DNA of 64,000 nt from JBBQER01 sp052148155 (GCA_052148155.1 JBKQIY010000264.1:1-64000); one strand, 5' to 3'; positions 9,398 through 18,027 are shown, counted from the first letter of the stretch. A program made the numbers and translations. Notes: generated by a model from the sequence alone, not told the origin.

Positions 9398-9978
9398 AGG
9401 GTTACGCCTTCTCGCTCGACGAGCCTGCGGGCTTTCTCGAAACCGCGCCGTTGGAGCTGTTTGATCGCTCCCGGACTCTTGCCGAGAGTCTCGGCGACCT
9501 GATCGACACTCAACTCACCGATGATGCGTAACAGCACGACGGCCCGTTGATCCGACGGAAGCTGCGCACAGATTGCCTCGACGCGTGCGACCTCCAGCTC
9601 GCGGAGCGCGACGTTCTCGGCGCTCGTAACGGTAGGTATGGAGACATGTCCGTCATCGAGCAGCGCGCAAACCGGCTGCCGGTTCGAGCGGCGCCGCTCG
9701 TCGATCAGACGGCTGTGCGCCACGGTGAACACCCAGGACCGAAACTTGGCCTCCGAACCTTCGAACGAGCCGACGCGTCGGAACACCGCCAGCAGCACCT
9801 CGTTCGTCAAATCATCGACCTCCCGAGCGCCCGACATCCGCAGATAGCCGGCGACGCCGGGAGCGAGCCACCGAAACAATGCATCCCACGCCGTCGGAAC
9901 ATTCGCACGCGCGGCGACCAGCAGCGCTTCGAAATCCCCGAGACTCTCGGACCGCCCATGCGCCGGACGAGATCGCAT
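9394..9978 (-). CDS. ECF-type RNA polymerase sigma factor
   Basis: A 194-aa sigma-70 family protein of the extracytoplasmic-function type, directing RNA polymerase to its own promoter class. Region 2 is seen around residues 25-95 (DDLTNEVLLAVFRRVGSFEG, then FRSWVFTVAHSRLIDERRR). Region 4 lies around 130-185 (LPSDQRAVVLLRIIGELSVD, then QVAETLGKSPGAIKQLQRR, a helix-turn-helix). Region 3 is absent, as expected. The downstream membrane protein starts within its stop codon. The ATG at 9978 follows TCGGGG. The target regulon is not evident; the gene may control its own unit. Confidence 0.92.
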   Translation of the reverse strand: MRSRPAHGRSESLGDFEALLVAARANVPTAWDALFRWLAPGVAGYLRMSGAREVDDLTNEVLLAVFRRVGSFEGSEAKFRSWVFTVAHSRLIDERRRSNRQPVCALLDDGHVSIPTVTSAENVALRELEVARVEAICAQLPSDQRAVVLLRIIGELSVDQVAETLGKSPGAIKQLQRRGFEKARRLVEREGVTL

Positions 9979-10439
9979 CCCCGACTATCGGAAGTCGCGC
10001 ACGTGTCCTACAGCCACAACCCAGGTTCCTCATCCTGGCGAGGCTCAGTGGCCTGCACCACGATTGGGGCCTCCCTCGGTGGGTCAGTGCGGCGATATCC
10101 CTCGTGTTGGCGTTGCGGGCGCATCCCGCGAGGCCGCTTGCCCGACGAGACCTCCAGTGAAGGCACGATCTCGTCGCTCGTGCGGAGTCGTGGGGAGGCG
10201 AACGCCTGCATAGCGATGCTGCCGCGCCGCACAAGGACAGGCCGCGACCGATGCCTATAACGTCGGCGCTTGGACGTTCCGCGATCCCATAGCGGATCGC
10301 CAGTTGAGCCGTACGCGGCTCTGGTCAGTTCGCGTCTGGGCGCCTGGTCTGTGCACATCGGCGAGCGGACGACCGGGCGTGGGTTCGGGACGGATGTCGC
10401 AGCTGTCGTCGCGCGAAGTCGCGCAGAACGCCTGATCCG
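9979..10439. other. Intergenic region upstream of the sigma-factor gene
   Basis: About 460 bases between the lipoprotein gene ending at 10440 and the sigma-factor start at 9978, both on the minus strand. No coding frame with family-like sequence, no RNA gene and no clear repeat were seen. The sigma-factor promoter should lie near its left end. Confidence 0.45.
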
Positions 10440-11078
10440 TTAGGGGTTTCCTGTGTAGTTTCCGCTGCAGATGTTCTCGTAGTCGCTGTGTTGGAAGACT
10501 TGGCCGTGTTGGGGGAAGTACCACTCGACCGCGCGGTACATGAGCTTGCCGCCACACGTGCCGAGGTTGAAAGCGACGACTGTCGCCGGCTCCTGGGAGC
10601 CTTGGGCGACGTCCTGGTTGGGGCCGACGTAATCGCTGATACCAGTCCCCACGGCACTCGAGCCGCCCCACGACTTCCAGGTGATGTGATCGACAAGGCC
10701 GGTGGGGTCTCCGCCGTTGAAGATCTCGGATGGCTCGACCTGTCCGAAACCCTTGCCGAAACGGGCGAAGATGCCTGCCGGCCGACCGAGTGTCGGGACC
10801 GGGGCCGGCGCAACGGTTGTCGGAGTTGACGTTGTCGTTGGTGCAGCAGTGGGTGGACTCGTCTGAGCGGTTGACGTTGCAGCAGTTGTGGGGGTTCTGA
10901 CCGTTTGGGTCGCGTGCGTCTTCGCCGACGTCGTTGCGGGGCCGGTTGTCGGCGCGTGGGCGGCGTGCGATGACGAGCAGCTCGCGCACGCGAGGGCTAG
11001 CCATCCGACGATGGCCAGCGCCGTCGAATAGCGCGGCGATGAGGGTCGTTGTTTCGCTCCACGGAACCTGAACGCCAC
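10440..11078 (-). CDS. Exported Thr/Pro-rich lipoprotein, function unknown
   Basis: A 212-aa protein. The N-terminus has a basic stretch, a hydrophobic segment (TALAIVGWLALACASC) and Cys residues followed by SSS, suggesting lipoprotein processing. About residues 40-95 are Ala/Thr/Pro-rich, a likely wall-spanning linker. The last about 110 residues form a compact domain (ITWKSWGGSSAVGTG, then FNLGTCGGKLMYRAVEWYFP) with paired Cys residues. I do not recognise the domain. The GTG start at 11078 follows GAGGAGGGG. It is divergent from the SDR gene. Confidence 0.65.
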   Translation of the reverse strand: MAFRFRGAKQRPSSPRYSTALAIVGWLALACASCSSSHAAHAPTTGPATTSAKTHATQTVRTPTTAATSTAQTSPPTAAPTTTSTPTTVAPAPVPTLGRPAGIFARFGKGFGQVEPSEIFNGGDPTGLVDHITWKSWGGSSAVGTGISDYVGPNQDVAQGSQEPATVVAFNLGTCGGKLMYRAVEWYFPQHGQVFQHSDYENICSGNYTGNP

Positions 11079-11556
11079 TCAGTCCCCTCCTCGCGTCGAT
11101 CAGGACCTTGTCCTCGAGCCGCCCGCGCGTGGCGGACGGTCGGCTTGCAGACGATACCGAGGGTTTCTGACCTGAGGGTGCATCAACGACAGGTGCTGGC
11201 CCGGTCGGCAGGTCGGCGATTGTGCGCGGATGTGCCGTAGATCTCCAACGGGAGGCGCTGCTCTCGCCCGTCGTCATATCGTTCTCCGTACGGCGAGATC
11301 ACGTTCCCCGACAGGCCATCCGAAAGCGCGGTTGACGCTTCGCGACAGTCTGAGGATCGACACTGCGGTCACGGTCCCGTGGGACCGCCGCGGCGTCTAG
11401 CTCGCAAGGTCGAGCGCCCCAAATGATGACGCTCCTTCGCGCCTCCGGAATCAGGCCTTGAGCCTCTCCGACACAACGCGGCGCCGTGGCGGTCGCGCCT
11501 GACGCCAGTTGCCTTGGGTTGGCGTTGTGATCTGCAGTGGGCGCTACGTTGCAGTG
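11079..11556. other. Divergent intergenic region, nothing recognised
   Basis: About 480 bases between the divergent lipoprotein and SDR genes. Open frames cross it on the minus strand but read as non-coding Arg/Pro/Ser-rich peptide. No repeat or clear operator was seen. Confidence 0.4.
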
Positions 11557-12429
11557 ATGGAGACAGCCATCGTGACGGGGAGTTCGACGGGTATCGGGTG
11601 CGCGACCGCCCTGCGGCTCGCGCGTGAGGGTTGCCGGGTCTACGCGACGGTGCGATCCGAACCTTCGGGCGCGGCGTTGGCCGACGCGGCTGGTGCACTG
11701 CCGTTGTCGCTTCTGATCCTGGACGTCGACGACGACTCGTCGGTCGCAAATGGGATCGCGTCGGTGATCGCGGCCGAAGGTCGGATTGACATCCTGGTGA
11801 ACAATGCGGGGATCGCAATTGGGGAGGCGGTCGAACGAACACCGCTCGAGACGTTCCAAGCGGTCATGAACACCAACCTGTGGGGCACGCTCCGTTGCAT
11901 TCAGGCCGTGCTCCCGACCATGCGCGAACAGCGCGGTGGCTGCATCGTAAACGTCACTTCCATCGCTGGGCGAGTCGCGCTCCCTGGACAGGGCGCGTAC
12001 TCGGCGTCGAAGTGGGCGGCCGAGGCCCTCAGCGAGACGCTCGCGGCGGAGACCGCGCCGTTCGGAATACGCGTCGCGATCGTCGAACCTGGTGTGGTGA
12101 TCACCCCTATCTTCGATAAGGCCGCGCAGCGGCCGCTCGATACAACTTCGCCGTACTCCAAGTGGACGATGCGCACTGCACGGCTGCTCCTCGCCGGATT
12201 GGTCGAGCCGACAACCCCGGACGAGACTGCGGAGGTCATCTGGCGTGCGATTACAACCGATGCACCGACGTTGCGACATCGGGTCGGCCGTGATGCAGAA
12301 ACCGTCGCCGTGGAGCGGTTCGCCATGACCGACGAGGACTGGATCGCCGGTCTCACCGTCGACGATGATGCGCAGTGGCGTGCGAACGTCGAGGCTTGGT
12401 CGGGCACGAAGGTCCCACCTCTCGGCTGA
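11557..12429 (+). CDS. Short-chain dehydrogenase/reductase (SDR)
   Basis: A 290-aa classical SDR, an NAD(P)-dependent oxidoreductase. The cofactor loop is TGSSTGIG at residues 8-15, the structural motif is NNAG near 88, the catalytic Ser lies in VNVTSIAG and the Tyr/Lys pair in YSASK near 150. The size and the PG motif after the active site (VEPGVV) are normal. The ATG at 11557 places the cofactor loop correctly. The gene stands alone, convergent with the MMPL gene. The substrate is unknown. Confidence 0.9.
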   Translation: METAIVTGSSTGIGCATALRLAREGCRVYATVRSEPSGAALADAAGALPLSLLILDVDDDSSVANGIASVIAAEGRIDILVNNAGIAIGEAVERTPLETFQAVMNTNLWGTLRCIQAVLPTMREQRGGCIVNVTSIAGRVALPGQGAYSASKWAAEALSETLAAETAPFGIRVAIVEPGVVITPIFDKAAQRPLDTTSPYSKWTMRTARLLLAGLVEPTTPDETAEVIWRAITTDAPTLRHRVGRDAETVAVERFAMTDEDWIAGLTVDDDAQWRANVEAWSGTKVPPLG

Positions 12430-12568
12430 GCAACCGCCCGACAACGGCCCGCTCCGTTCGACGGACCGCGACAAGGCAACTGTCCCCGACCATTCCCCAA
12501 TCCTCACCAGCCCCGGTCACACTCCCCGAACACGGCTGCGGCGGCAACGACGAGGTTTCGGGACGCCG

Positions 12569-14794
12569 TCACGGTGTCGCGCGAGCAACGCGGACGGGGC
12601 CGGGCTGGTCAGGCGCGCCAAGATCGTCGTCGTCGTTCGGCACTCCGTCGTCGTCAGCTCTGGGCGATCCCTCGACGTCGAGGTGCGGGAGGATCCGGTC
12701 GAGCCAGCTCGGTAGCCACCAGTTTGCGTCGCCGAGTAGCTCCATCGTGGCGGGGACAATCACCATACGAATCAGCGTGGCATCGATGAAGATCGCGCTG
12801 GCGAAGCCGATGCCAAACAGCTTGATGATGATGTTGTCACCGAGAACGAATGACAGGAAGAAGGTGCACATGATCGCGGCGGCCGCCGTGATCACCCGCG
12901 CTGTCGCGGACAGGCCATCGGCGACGGCGGTGCTGTTGTTTCCCGACCGTACGTACTCCTCACGGATGCGTGAGAGCAGGAACACTTCGTAGTCCATCGA
13001 CAGGCCGAAGAGGATCGCGAACATCAGGATTGGCAAGAACGCCTCGATTGGTCCTTGTTTGCTCACCCCGACGAGCTGCTTGCCCCAGCCGAACTGGAAG
13101 ATCATCACGATCACGCCGTAAGCCGCGCCGACCGAGAGCAGGTTCATGACCGCGGCCTTGAGCGGAACCACGATTGATCGGAATACGACCATCAGCAACA
13201 AGAAGCTCAGCAGGATCACCACCGCGATGAACAGTGGGAGCCGCTGACTCAGCAGGTTCGCAAAGTCGTCGGTCGACGCGGACGCGCCACCGACATATAC
13301 CGTGAGGCCGGTACCGGCGATGGCTTGGGGTATGACGTGCCGGCGGAGCTGATGGAGCAGCGTCGTGGTGGCGGCGTCTTGCGGCGCGCTCGTCGGCGAC
13401 ACCCGCATCACCGCCGCTGTCCCCGCCGGATTCGTGATCGCTGGCGAGGCCGACGCAACGCCGGGCGTCGCCGCGATCGCGGTTTGCAGGTTCGTCAGCT
13501 CAGCCGCGTGATCCCCACCCGCCGGGATCTGAATCGCCAGGTCAAACTGACCGTTGTACCCGGGTCCGAAACCCTGAGCCAGGAGGTCGTACGCCTGACG
13601 GGTTTGGCTGCCGGCGGGATCGTTGCCCGCGTCGACGAACCCGAGACGCAGCGACAGCACCGGCAACGCCAAAGCCAACACGACCGCGAGGCCGGCGATC
13701 GTCAACAGCCACGCGTGGCCTTGAACGAACCGGCTCCACTTATGCCAGATCGTTTCGCGAGTGCCGTCGCCGTCGTTGTGCACCCAAGGTAGGCGAAGCT
13801 TGTCGACGTTCGTGCCGACAAAGCCGAGCACCGCGGGCAGCAGCGTGACGGCCGCCGCAACGGTGACTGCGACCACCGCCGCGGCGCCCACACCCAGCCC
13901 GCTGATGAACGACAAACCGATCGCCAACATGCCCAACAGTGCGATGATCACAGTCGAACCTGCGAACAGCACCGCCCGTCCTGATGTGTCCACCGCGGTG
14001 ACGACTGCCTCCTCAGGATCGAGGCCGGCGTGCAATCCCTGGCGATAGCGCGTCACGACGAATAGCGCGTAGTCGATACCGACACCTACGCCGATCATCG
14101 TCGCGAGCGTCGTCGCGAAACTCTGCAACGGGTAAATGTGGGTGAGAAGTCCGATGATCGGCAATCCCACGGCGATACCGCCCAGCGCAACGATAATCGG
14201 AAGGGCCATCGCGAGCACCGACCCGAACGCGATCAACAAGATCAAGATTGCGGCGAGGACACCGATGCCTTCACTCGAGGGCAGCGGCGTTCGCTCCGAC
14301 TGCTGGATCAGCTGACCGCCGAGCCGAACTTCGAGCTGTGGAGTCGAATAGTGCTCCGCGAGCGCGATCATCCGTTTGCCTGCTGCGGTCGGCACATCCT
14401 GCGACTTTGCGTCGAGCTGAGCGTTCGCCAGTGCCACCGTCCCCGTATTCGAAATGCCTCCGGGCGTTGCGTATGGATCAGTAACACTCGACACGTGCGA
14501 GAGTTGCGCAAACGCCGCCAAGAACGTCTTCGCTTGTTCTTCGACCGCGGGATCGCGCATCGACGGTGTCCCCTTCATGACCACCTGTACCGCGCCGCCG
14601 GCCTGCGCCTTGAAGTTCGCGGCCAACAAGTTCGACGCCCGCGTGGACTCGGAGTTCGGCGCGCTGAAGTTCGTTGAGAAGTTCGTACCCATCGCTGAAG
14701 AAAGCACGTTCACGCCGACGAGCACGACCAACCAGAGCACCACGACGAGTCGACGACGCCTGTAGCAAAACCGTGCGAAGGAACGAAGCGACAT
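12569..14794 (-). CDS. MMPL-family RND transporter
   Basis: A 741-aa inner-membrane exporter of the MMPL/RND type, which in actinobacteria moves lipids or drugs using the proton gradient. The layout is typical: a first membrane helix (RRLVVVLWLVVLVGVNVLSS), an extracytoplasmic domain to about 170, then five or six helices including GVGVGIDYALFVVTRYRQG (the conserved GxxxDY). A second copy of the plan follows, with FGLSMDYEVFLLSRIREEY. Both DY motifs needed for proton relay are present. It is divergent from a MarR regulator, with a perfect palindrome between them, so it is probably a MarR-repressed efflux pump. A GGAGG lies 11 bases before the ATG. Confidence 0.92.
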   Translation of the reverse strand: MSLRSFARFCYRRRRLVVVLWLVVLVGVNVLSSAMGTNFSTNFSAPNSESTRASNLLAANFKAQAGGAVQVVMKGTPSMRDPAVEEQAKTFLAAFAQLSHVSSVTDPYATPGGISNTGTVALANAQLDAKSQDVPTAAGKRMIALAEHYSTPQLEVRLGGQLIQQSERTPLPSSEGIGVLAAILILLIAFGSVLAMALPIIVALGGIAVGLPIIGLLTHIYPLQSFATTLATMIGVGVGIDYALFVVTRYRQGLHAGLDPEEAVVTAVDTSGRAVLFAGSTVIIALLGMLAIGLSFISGLGVGAAAVVAVTVAAAVTLLPAVLGFVGTNVDKLRLPWVHNDGDGTRETIWHKWSRFVQGHAWLLTIAGLAVVLALALPVLSLRLGFVDAGNDPAGSQTRQAYDLLAQGFGPGYNGQFDLAIQIPAGGDHAAELTNLQTAIAATPGVASASPAITNPAGTAAVMRVSPTSAPQDAATTTLLHQLRRHVIPQAIAGTGLTVYVGGASASTDDFANLLSQRLPLFIAVVILLSFLLLMVVFRSIVVPLKAAVMNLLSVGAAYGVIVMIFQFGWGKQLVGVSKQGPIEAFLPILMFAILFGLSMDYEVFLLSRIREEYVRSGNNSTAVADGLSATARVITAAAAIMCTFFLSFVLGDNIIIKLFGIGFASAIFIDATLIRMVIVPATMELLGDANWWLPSWLDRILPHLDVEGSPRADDDGVPNDDDDLGAPDQPGPVRVARATP

Positions 14795-14850
14795 GGGGAA
14801 CGGGCCTCCGGAGGGGACGATGAGAGAGTGCGGACAGACACCCGATGATC

Positions 14851-14865
14851 GTCAGGAATCCTGAC
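14851..14865. promoter_or_regulatory. Likely MarR operator between marR and the MMPL gene
   Basis: GTCAGGAATCCTGAC is a perfect 15-bp inverted repeat in the 99-base divergent promoter region. It covers the likely -35 region of the marR promoter and lies 57 bases before the MMPL start, where a repressor could block both. A further half-site, CCTGAC, occurs at 14876-14881. The same palindrome recurs at 6318-6332. Confidence 0.68.
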
Positions 14866-14881
14866 TGTAAGGTCGCCTGAC

Positions 14882-14887
14882 TATAAT
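14882..14887 (+). promoter_or_regulatory. TATAAT -10 box giving a leaderless marR transcript
   Basis: A perfect TATAAT lies 6 bases before the GTG start codon of marR, with CTGACT (14861-14866) as a possible weak -35 at 15-base spacing. Transcription would begin at or next to the GTG, so the mRNA would be leaderless. The GGAGGT between the box and the GTG would then not be transcribed and could not act as a ribosome-binding site. This is position-based inference. Confidence 0.5.
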
Positions 14888-14893
14888 GGAGGT

Positions 14894-15427
14894 GTGGGAA
14901 TCGCCGGCGGCACGACGCGACAGACCGGTGTCACTCCTGCAGACGAGCGCCGGGACGACGAACTCGTCGTTCTCGTCGTACGCGCCGCGAAGGCGATCGT
15001 CGACCGGTTCCGAATCGAAGGCCCGGGCGAAGCCTCTTCCCCGATGACCGTGGTACACGGACTCGCGGCGCGGTACCTGGTCGGCCGCGACGACGTTACG
15101 ACCGTCGAACTCGCGGCTTACCTCGGGATCACCAAACAATCGACATCCGAAGTCGTCGGTCTCCTCGAACACTCCGGCATCGTGCGACGGGTCGCGCACC
15201 CGAGCGACCGCCGTTCGCGGGTGCTCCTCCTTACCGACGAAGGCGCCGCGAAACTCGAACAAGGTCAACGCCGCTGGACAGAAGTCGAAGACGAATGGGC
15301 AAACCTCGTCGGACGCGACGCTCTCGATATCGTGCGGGAGGCGCTCAAGGCCTACCTCGACGCCGACGAGCCCGCCCGCGCAGACCGAACACCGATCGAC
15401 TGTCGCGCTCACCCGCAGCACTGCTAG
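14894..15427 (+). CDS. MarR-family transcriptional regulator
   Basis: A 177-aa winged-helix protein of the MarR family. The DNA-binding part is seen as VTTVELAAYLGITKQSTSEV (helix-turn-helix) followed by HPSDRRSRVLLLTDEGAAKL, the wing with its usual D-x-R-S/R. Such proteins repress a divergent transporter until a ligand binds. Here that transporter is the MMPL gene, and the perfect palindrome at 14851 is the expected operator. The GTG start at 14894 sits directly after a TATAAT box. A later start is possible, since the first about 20 residues are not family-like. Confidence 0.88.
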   Translation: MGIAGGTTRQTGVTPADERRDDELVVLVVRAAKAIVDRFRIEGPGEASSPMTVVHGLAARYLVGRDDVTTVELAAYLGITKQSTSEVVGLLEHSGIVRRVAHPSDRRSRVLLLTDEGAAKLEQGQRRWTEVEDEWANLVGRDALDIVREALKAYLDADEPARADRTPIDCRAHPQHC

Positions 15428-15789
15428 GGCGAACAACATCGTTGACGTCGCGCGTGCACACGAGCCGAACTCCGAGAGGTGCCGTCACGAAACGATTCGA
15501 CGGAGAGCGCCGAGCCGGACGACCGGCATCCGCCATGCCACCACCTTGTAGGACAGGTCGCGCCAAACCACGCCTCACGACAGCACTCACACCTGATCCA
15601 CGCACGACGCAACCGGACGACCCAAGACCCATCGGCAAGAACCATCCCGCCGCCGCAAACGCGCAACGGCGGCCCCGAAGGACCGCTGACCTGCACCTTC
15701 TACCACGTTGCTTGGAGCGGACGACCGGATTCGGACTCCGCGACCCATCTCTGGCAAGCGTTCGGCATACTTCCGTGGCCAGCCGTAAC
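15428..15789. other. Non-coding stretch downstream of marR
   Basis: About 360 bases with no recognisable gene on either strand. It precedes a dispersed repeat (15790-15877) and the remains of a toxin gene, so it probably belongs to a zone of decayed accessory DNA. Confidence 0.4.
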
Positions 15790-15877
15790 TGCCTCTGACC
15801 TGCGGAACGACTGTTCGTTGTTGTCGTCAAGTGGCCCTGTTTCGCGACCTCCTACGGCCTGAAGTCGGCCTGAGCTC
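15790..15877. repeat. Dispersed repeat, copy 1 (next to the toxin N-terminal half)
   Basis: An 88-bp segment matching 33831-33919 by eye at roughly three bases in four, in the same orientation, including the runs CTGACCTGCGGAAC and CGGCCTGA...GGCCTGAGCTC. In both places it directly adjoins the remnant of a GNAT toxin gene on the minus strand. It is therefore probably the ancestral 3' flank of a duplicated toxin-antitoxin module. Confidence 0.65.
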
Positions 15878-16100
15878 CTCCGAGCTTGCCCGGCGCATCG
15901 TCGGTCGAGAATACGCTCGACGATCGCGAAGTACCTGACAGCCGCGTCGTCGTCTTTTTCGTCCAGCACGACGTAGGTGCGCGCGCTCGTCGCGGTTGTT
16001 TGGCGTGCGTGGTCCCGAAGCGACCGGCGAGTTCGAGATTCCCGCAGCTGAGCGGCGCACGGTCGTAACGGTCGTCGAGTGCGACTGCGCGCAGGTTTAC
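15878..16100 (-). pseudogene. Broken GNAT toxin (TacT-like), N-terminal part
   Basis: Directly after the DUF1778 antitoxin stop the minus strand reads NLRAVALDDRYDRAPLSCGN, then LELAGRFGTTHAKQ. This is the typical start of a TacT-type acetyltransferase toxin (D-x-x-x-F-x-C-G...L-x-x-F/W). The frame then shifts: near 15985 a different frame carries ARTYVVLDEKDDDAAVRYF, the expected next strand (RTYVV-D). The C-terminal half, with the acetyl-CoA loop, is missing and is replaced by the dispersed repeat at 15790-15877. A functional toxin cannot be made. No start codon of its own is clear, because the reading overlaps the antitoxin end. Confidence 0.7.
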
Positions 16101-16375
16101 CGAGCTGCGATCCGCGGGCGTCGCGCGACCCGTTTTGCGGCCTTCGTGAGCGTCGGCGCGCGGTCCGGTCGATCCAGAGCGTTCACCAACTGGTCGAAGT
16201 AGCCAGCTGGCACCCCGGTCGACATCTGATCGGCGAGCAGTGCTTCCGCTCGGTCGACTGCGGCCTCCACGACGAAACCCGACACCGATATGGCCGCAAG
16301 GCTCGCGGCCGACTCGAGTTTCGCACGCTGCTCCGGCGAGACCCGCACCGCGAGACGATCTGGTTGAGCGGACAT
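16097..16375 (-). CDS. DUF1778-family antitoxin (TacA-like), orphan
   Basis: A 92-aa protein beginning MSAQPDRLAVRVSPEQRAKL, with ESAASLAAISVSGFVVEAAV following: a ribbon-helix-helix N-terminus typical of DUF1778/TacA antitoxins. The C-terminal part (FDQLVNALDRPDRAPTLTKA) matches the toxin-neutralising tail, including the F-x-x-L-x-x-L-D-x-P pattern. Such antitoxins bind their operon promoter and block a GNAT toxin that acetylates aminoacyl-tRNA. Here the adjoining toxin is broken, so the antitoxin is an orphan. The ATG at 16375 gives family length; the frame is open to 16459 without similarity. Confidence 0.85.
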   Translation of the reverse strand: MSAQPDRLAVRVSPEQRAKLESAASLAAISVSGFVVEAAVDRAEALLADQMSTGVPAGYFDQLVNALDRPDRAPTLTKAAKRVARRPRIAAR

Positions 16376-16479
16376 TTGGGTGTTGTACCAGAAATGCCGA
16401 CGCGTGTTCCCACATTGCGAGCGAGCATCCGAAAGACCGTTCCACCCGCGGATGACCACTCGATGCGAGACTGACGACC

Positions 16480-16980
16480 GTGTTCGTCGCCCATGCCACC
16501 AAGAAGCTCCTCGACCGCTCCGGCGGTCCGTCGCCGGCCGATGGACCGACCACGACTGCGCTCGGCGATTGGTACGCGACGGCGCTGTTCTGGAAGCCGC
16601 AGGTGGCGTTCTTCGTCAACGAGCCAACGCGTCTGCCGGTGTTCGTTCGGCTTGCTCCCGCCGCGACGCTCGTGTCGCGGTTCGTCAACGACCTCGGCGT
16701 CGTTCTCGCCGCGCACGGCCTCGACCCGCGTTTCATCGACGCAGAGCTCGTCGAGATGACCGAGCATCGTCTCGCGAAGACGGCGAGTCGCAGCGTCCTC
16801 GGAACAATGAACGACTTCTCGTACCTCGCCGACGCCTACCGCGAAGATCGCGGCGTCGACGACCTCGTCGACCTATCGCTCCACTTAGCCCACACGCCGT
16901 GCGGACCACTCCGACACGGACACGGCTTCCCCGATCTCGAGCTCAAGGCCTTGGGAGCACGGGTTCTCGGCGCGAGCTGA
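16480..16980 (+). CDS. DUF6933-like protein
   Basis: A 166-aa protein beginning FVAHATKKLLDR, with TTTALGDWYATALFWKPQVA, FFVNEPTRLPVFVRLAP and SVLGTMNDFSYLA. These are the hallmarks of a conserved unassigned family (DUF6933 as I recall it), in which N-terminal C/A-T-K-K-L and L-G-x-W motifs are constant. The function is unknown in the family. It reads from a GTG start and is divergent from the antitoxin gene. Members often occur in accessory regions, which fits the surroundings here. Confidence 0.7.
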   Translation: MFVAHATKKLLDRSGGPSPADGPTTTALGDWYATALFWKPQVAFFVNEPTRLPVFVRLAPAATLVSRFVNDLGVVLAAHGLDPRFIDAELVEMTEHRLAKTASRSVLGTMNDFSYLADAYREDRGVDDLVDLSLHLAHTPCGPLRHGHGFPDLELKALGARVLGAS

Positions 16981-17601
16981 CTCACACGACGATGCCACGA
17001 GCCGCGGCGAGCCATCAGCGACCGGCCCACCCGTTCGTTCCTCCGCGACGCGCACCATCAGCGCAGAACCAGGAACGAGTACCACGATAGATCCTGTAGC
17101 TCCCACCAGCCCGCGATACCGGAATTGTCGGACACGACGCCAGCATGCAACGCGACGACGAGGTTCAGCGCGGCCCGGCTCTTCTGATGAGCGGTACTCC
17201 CCGAATGTCGGTGTCCGCCACGTACCTCTCGGCGAACTCCTCGAGCGACACCGGCTCGGATCGCGTCAGGCCCGCAAGCGCCAGCGCATCGGCCGGAAAC
17301 GGGAACCGCTTGTCATCAAGCGTTCGCCACTCGCTCGTGAGATCTTCGAGCGCGCCGGAACCGAAAGCGCCCAGTGCGATCTGTTACACCTCGCGTCGCT
17401 CCCCGTCGGGCGCGGCCAACCGTTTCGTCGTCTTCGGTACACGTCGCGATGTCGCCGTTGACGTGCACGTCAACGATAAGCCTGCCCTCGCAATCGACAC
17501 CGAGGCCAGGGTTCCGATTTCGGTTCAACGGACGAGCGCACGGGGTCGAGGGTAGTTATCGGGTGCGACCGTTCCGTTCGTCGTGGTGTCGACTGGGTCC
17601 G
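16981..17601. other. Decayed stretch with a short protein-like remnant
   Basis: About 620 bases without an intact gene. On the minus strand about 17385-17165, a stop-to-stop frame without a start codon reads GALEDLTSEWRTLDDKRFPF, then PADALALAGLTRSEPVSLEE and FAERYVADTDIRGVPLIRR, ending in TGA at 17165. The composition looks protein-like, but I cannot assign a family. It is likely the tail of a broken gene. Confidence 0.4.
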
Positions 17602-18027
17602 CTATCGGTGGCCGAAGTACTTGTACGCGTACGCCGGGCCGATGTGTTCTCCGTTGGCGTCGAGGAACTCGATCCTACCCTGGAACAGCAATTGTCCTTC
17701 CTCAAGGGTCGCAAGCGCAGTCATTACCTCCTGGATGGACACGCCGACCTCGTTGGCCACCATGCTCGCAGTGAAGAGGCCACCGTCGGCGAAGCGCTCG
17801 CGGATCGCGTGGTGAATCTCCTCGTTCGTGGCTGCCCCGAAGCTGATTTCATGCCCGACAACCTGAGACGCGATCTCTTCGACGCTGCACCCTTCGACCC
17901 GGGCCCGCTCGTTCATCAGCATCAGCGCATACGGCAGCTCACATCCGGCTTGCACGGACACCATGCCCTGTGCGTGCCACACGAGGGTGCTTGGCAAGCC
18001 CGACATGTCATCCATCGGGACGGACAT
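17602..18027 (-). CDS. ANTAR-domain protein
   Basis: A 141-aa protein. Residues about 12-65 match the ANTAR RNA-binding helix bundle: LVWHAQGMVSVQAGCELPYA, then LMLMNERARVEGCSVEEIAS (A-x-G-M-x-x-x-Q-x-G-C...A...R-A...VEEIA). The C-terminal half, about 70-141, has a helix-turn-helix-like stretch (LFTASMVANEVGVSIQEVMT) and is not a usual ANTAR partner. ANTAR proteins act in transcription antitermination by binding paired hairpins in mRNA leaders. No receiver or GAF sensor domain is present, so it is a minimal form. Starts at 18027 and 18015 are both possible. Confidence 0.72.
   Translation of the reverse strand: MSVPMDDMSGLPSTLVWHAQGMVSVQAGCELPYALMLMNERARVEGCSVEEIASQVVGHEISFGAATNEEIHHAIRERFADGGLFTASMVANEVGVSIQEVMTALATLEEGQLLFQGRIEFLDANGEHIGPAYAYKYFGHR

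Noticed and set aside
8360..9502. A long plus-strand open frame (380 codons) opposite the FN3 gene
   Set aside because: It is the antisense shadow of the Thr-rich gene; the translation is Arg/Gly-rich with no family and no good start.
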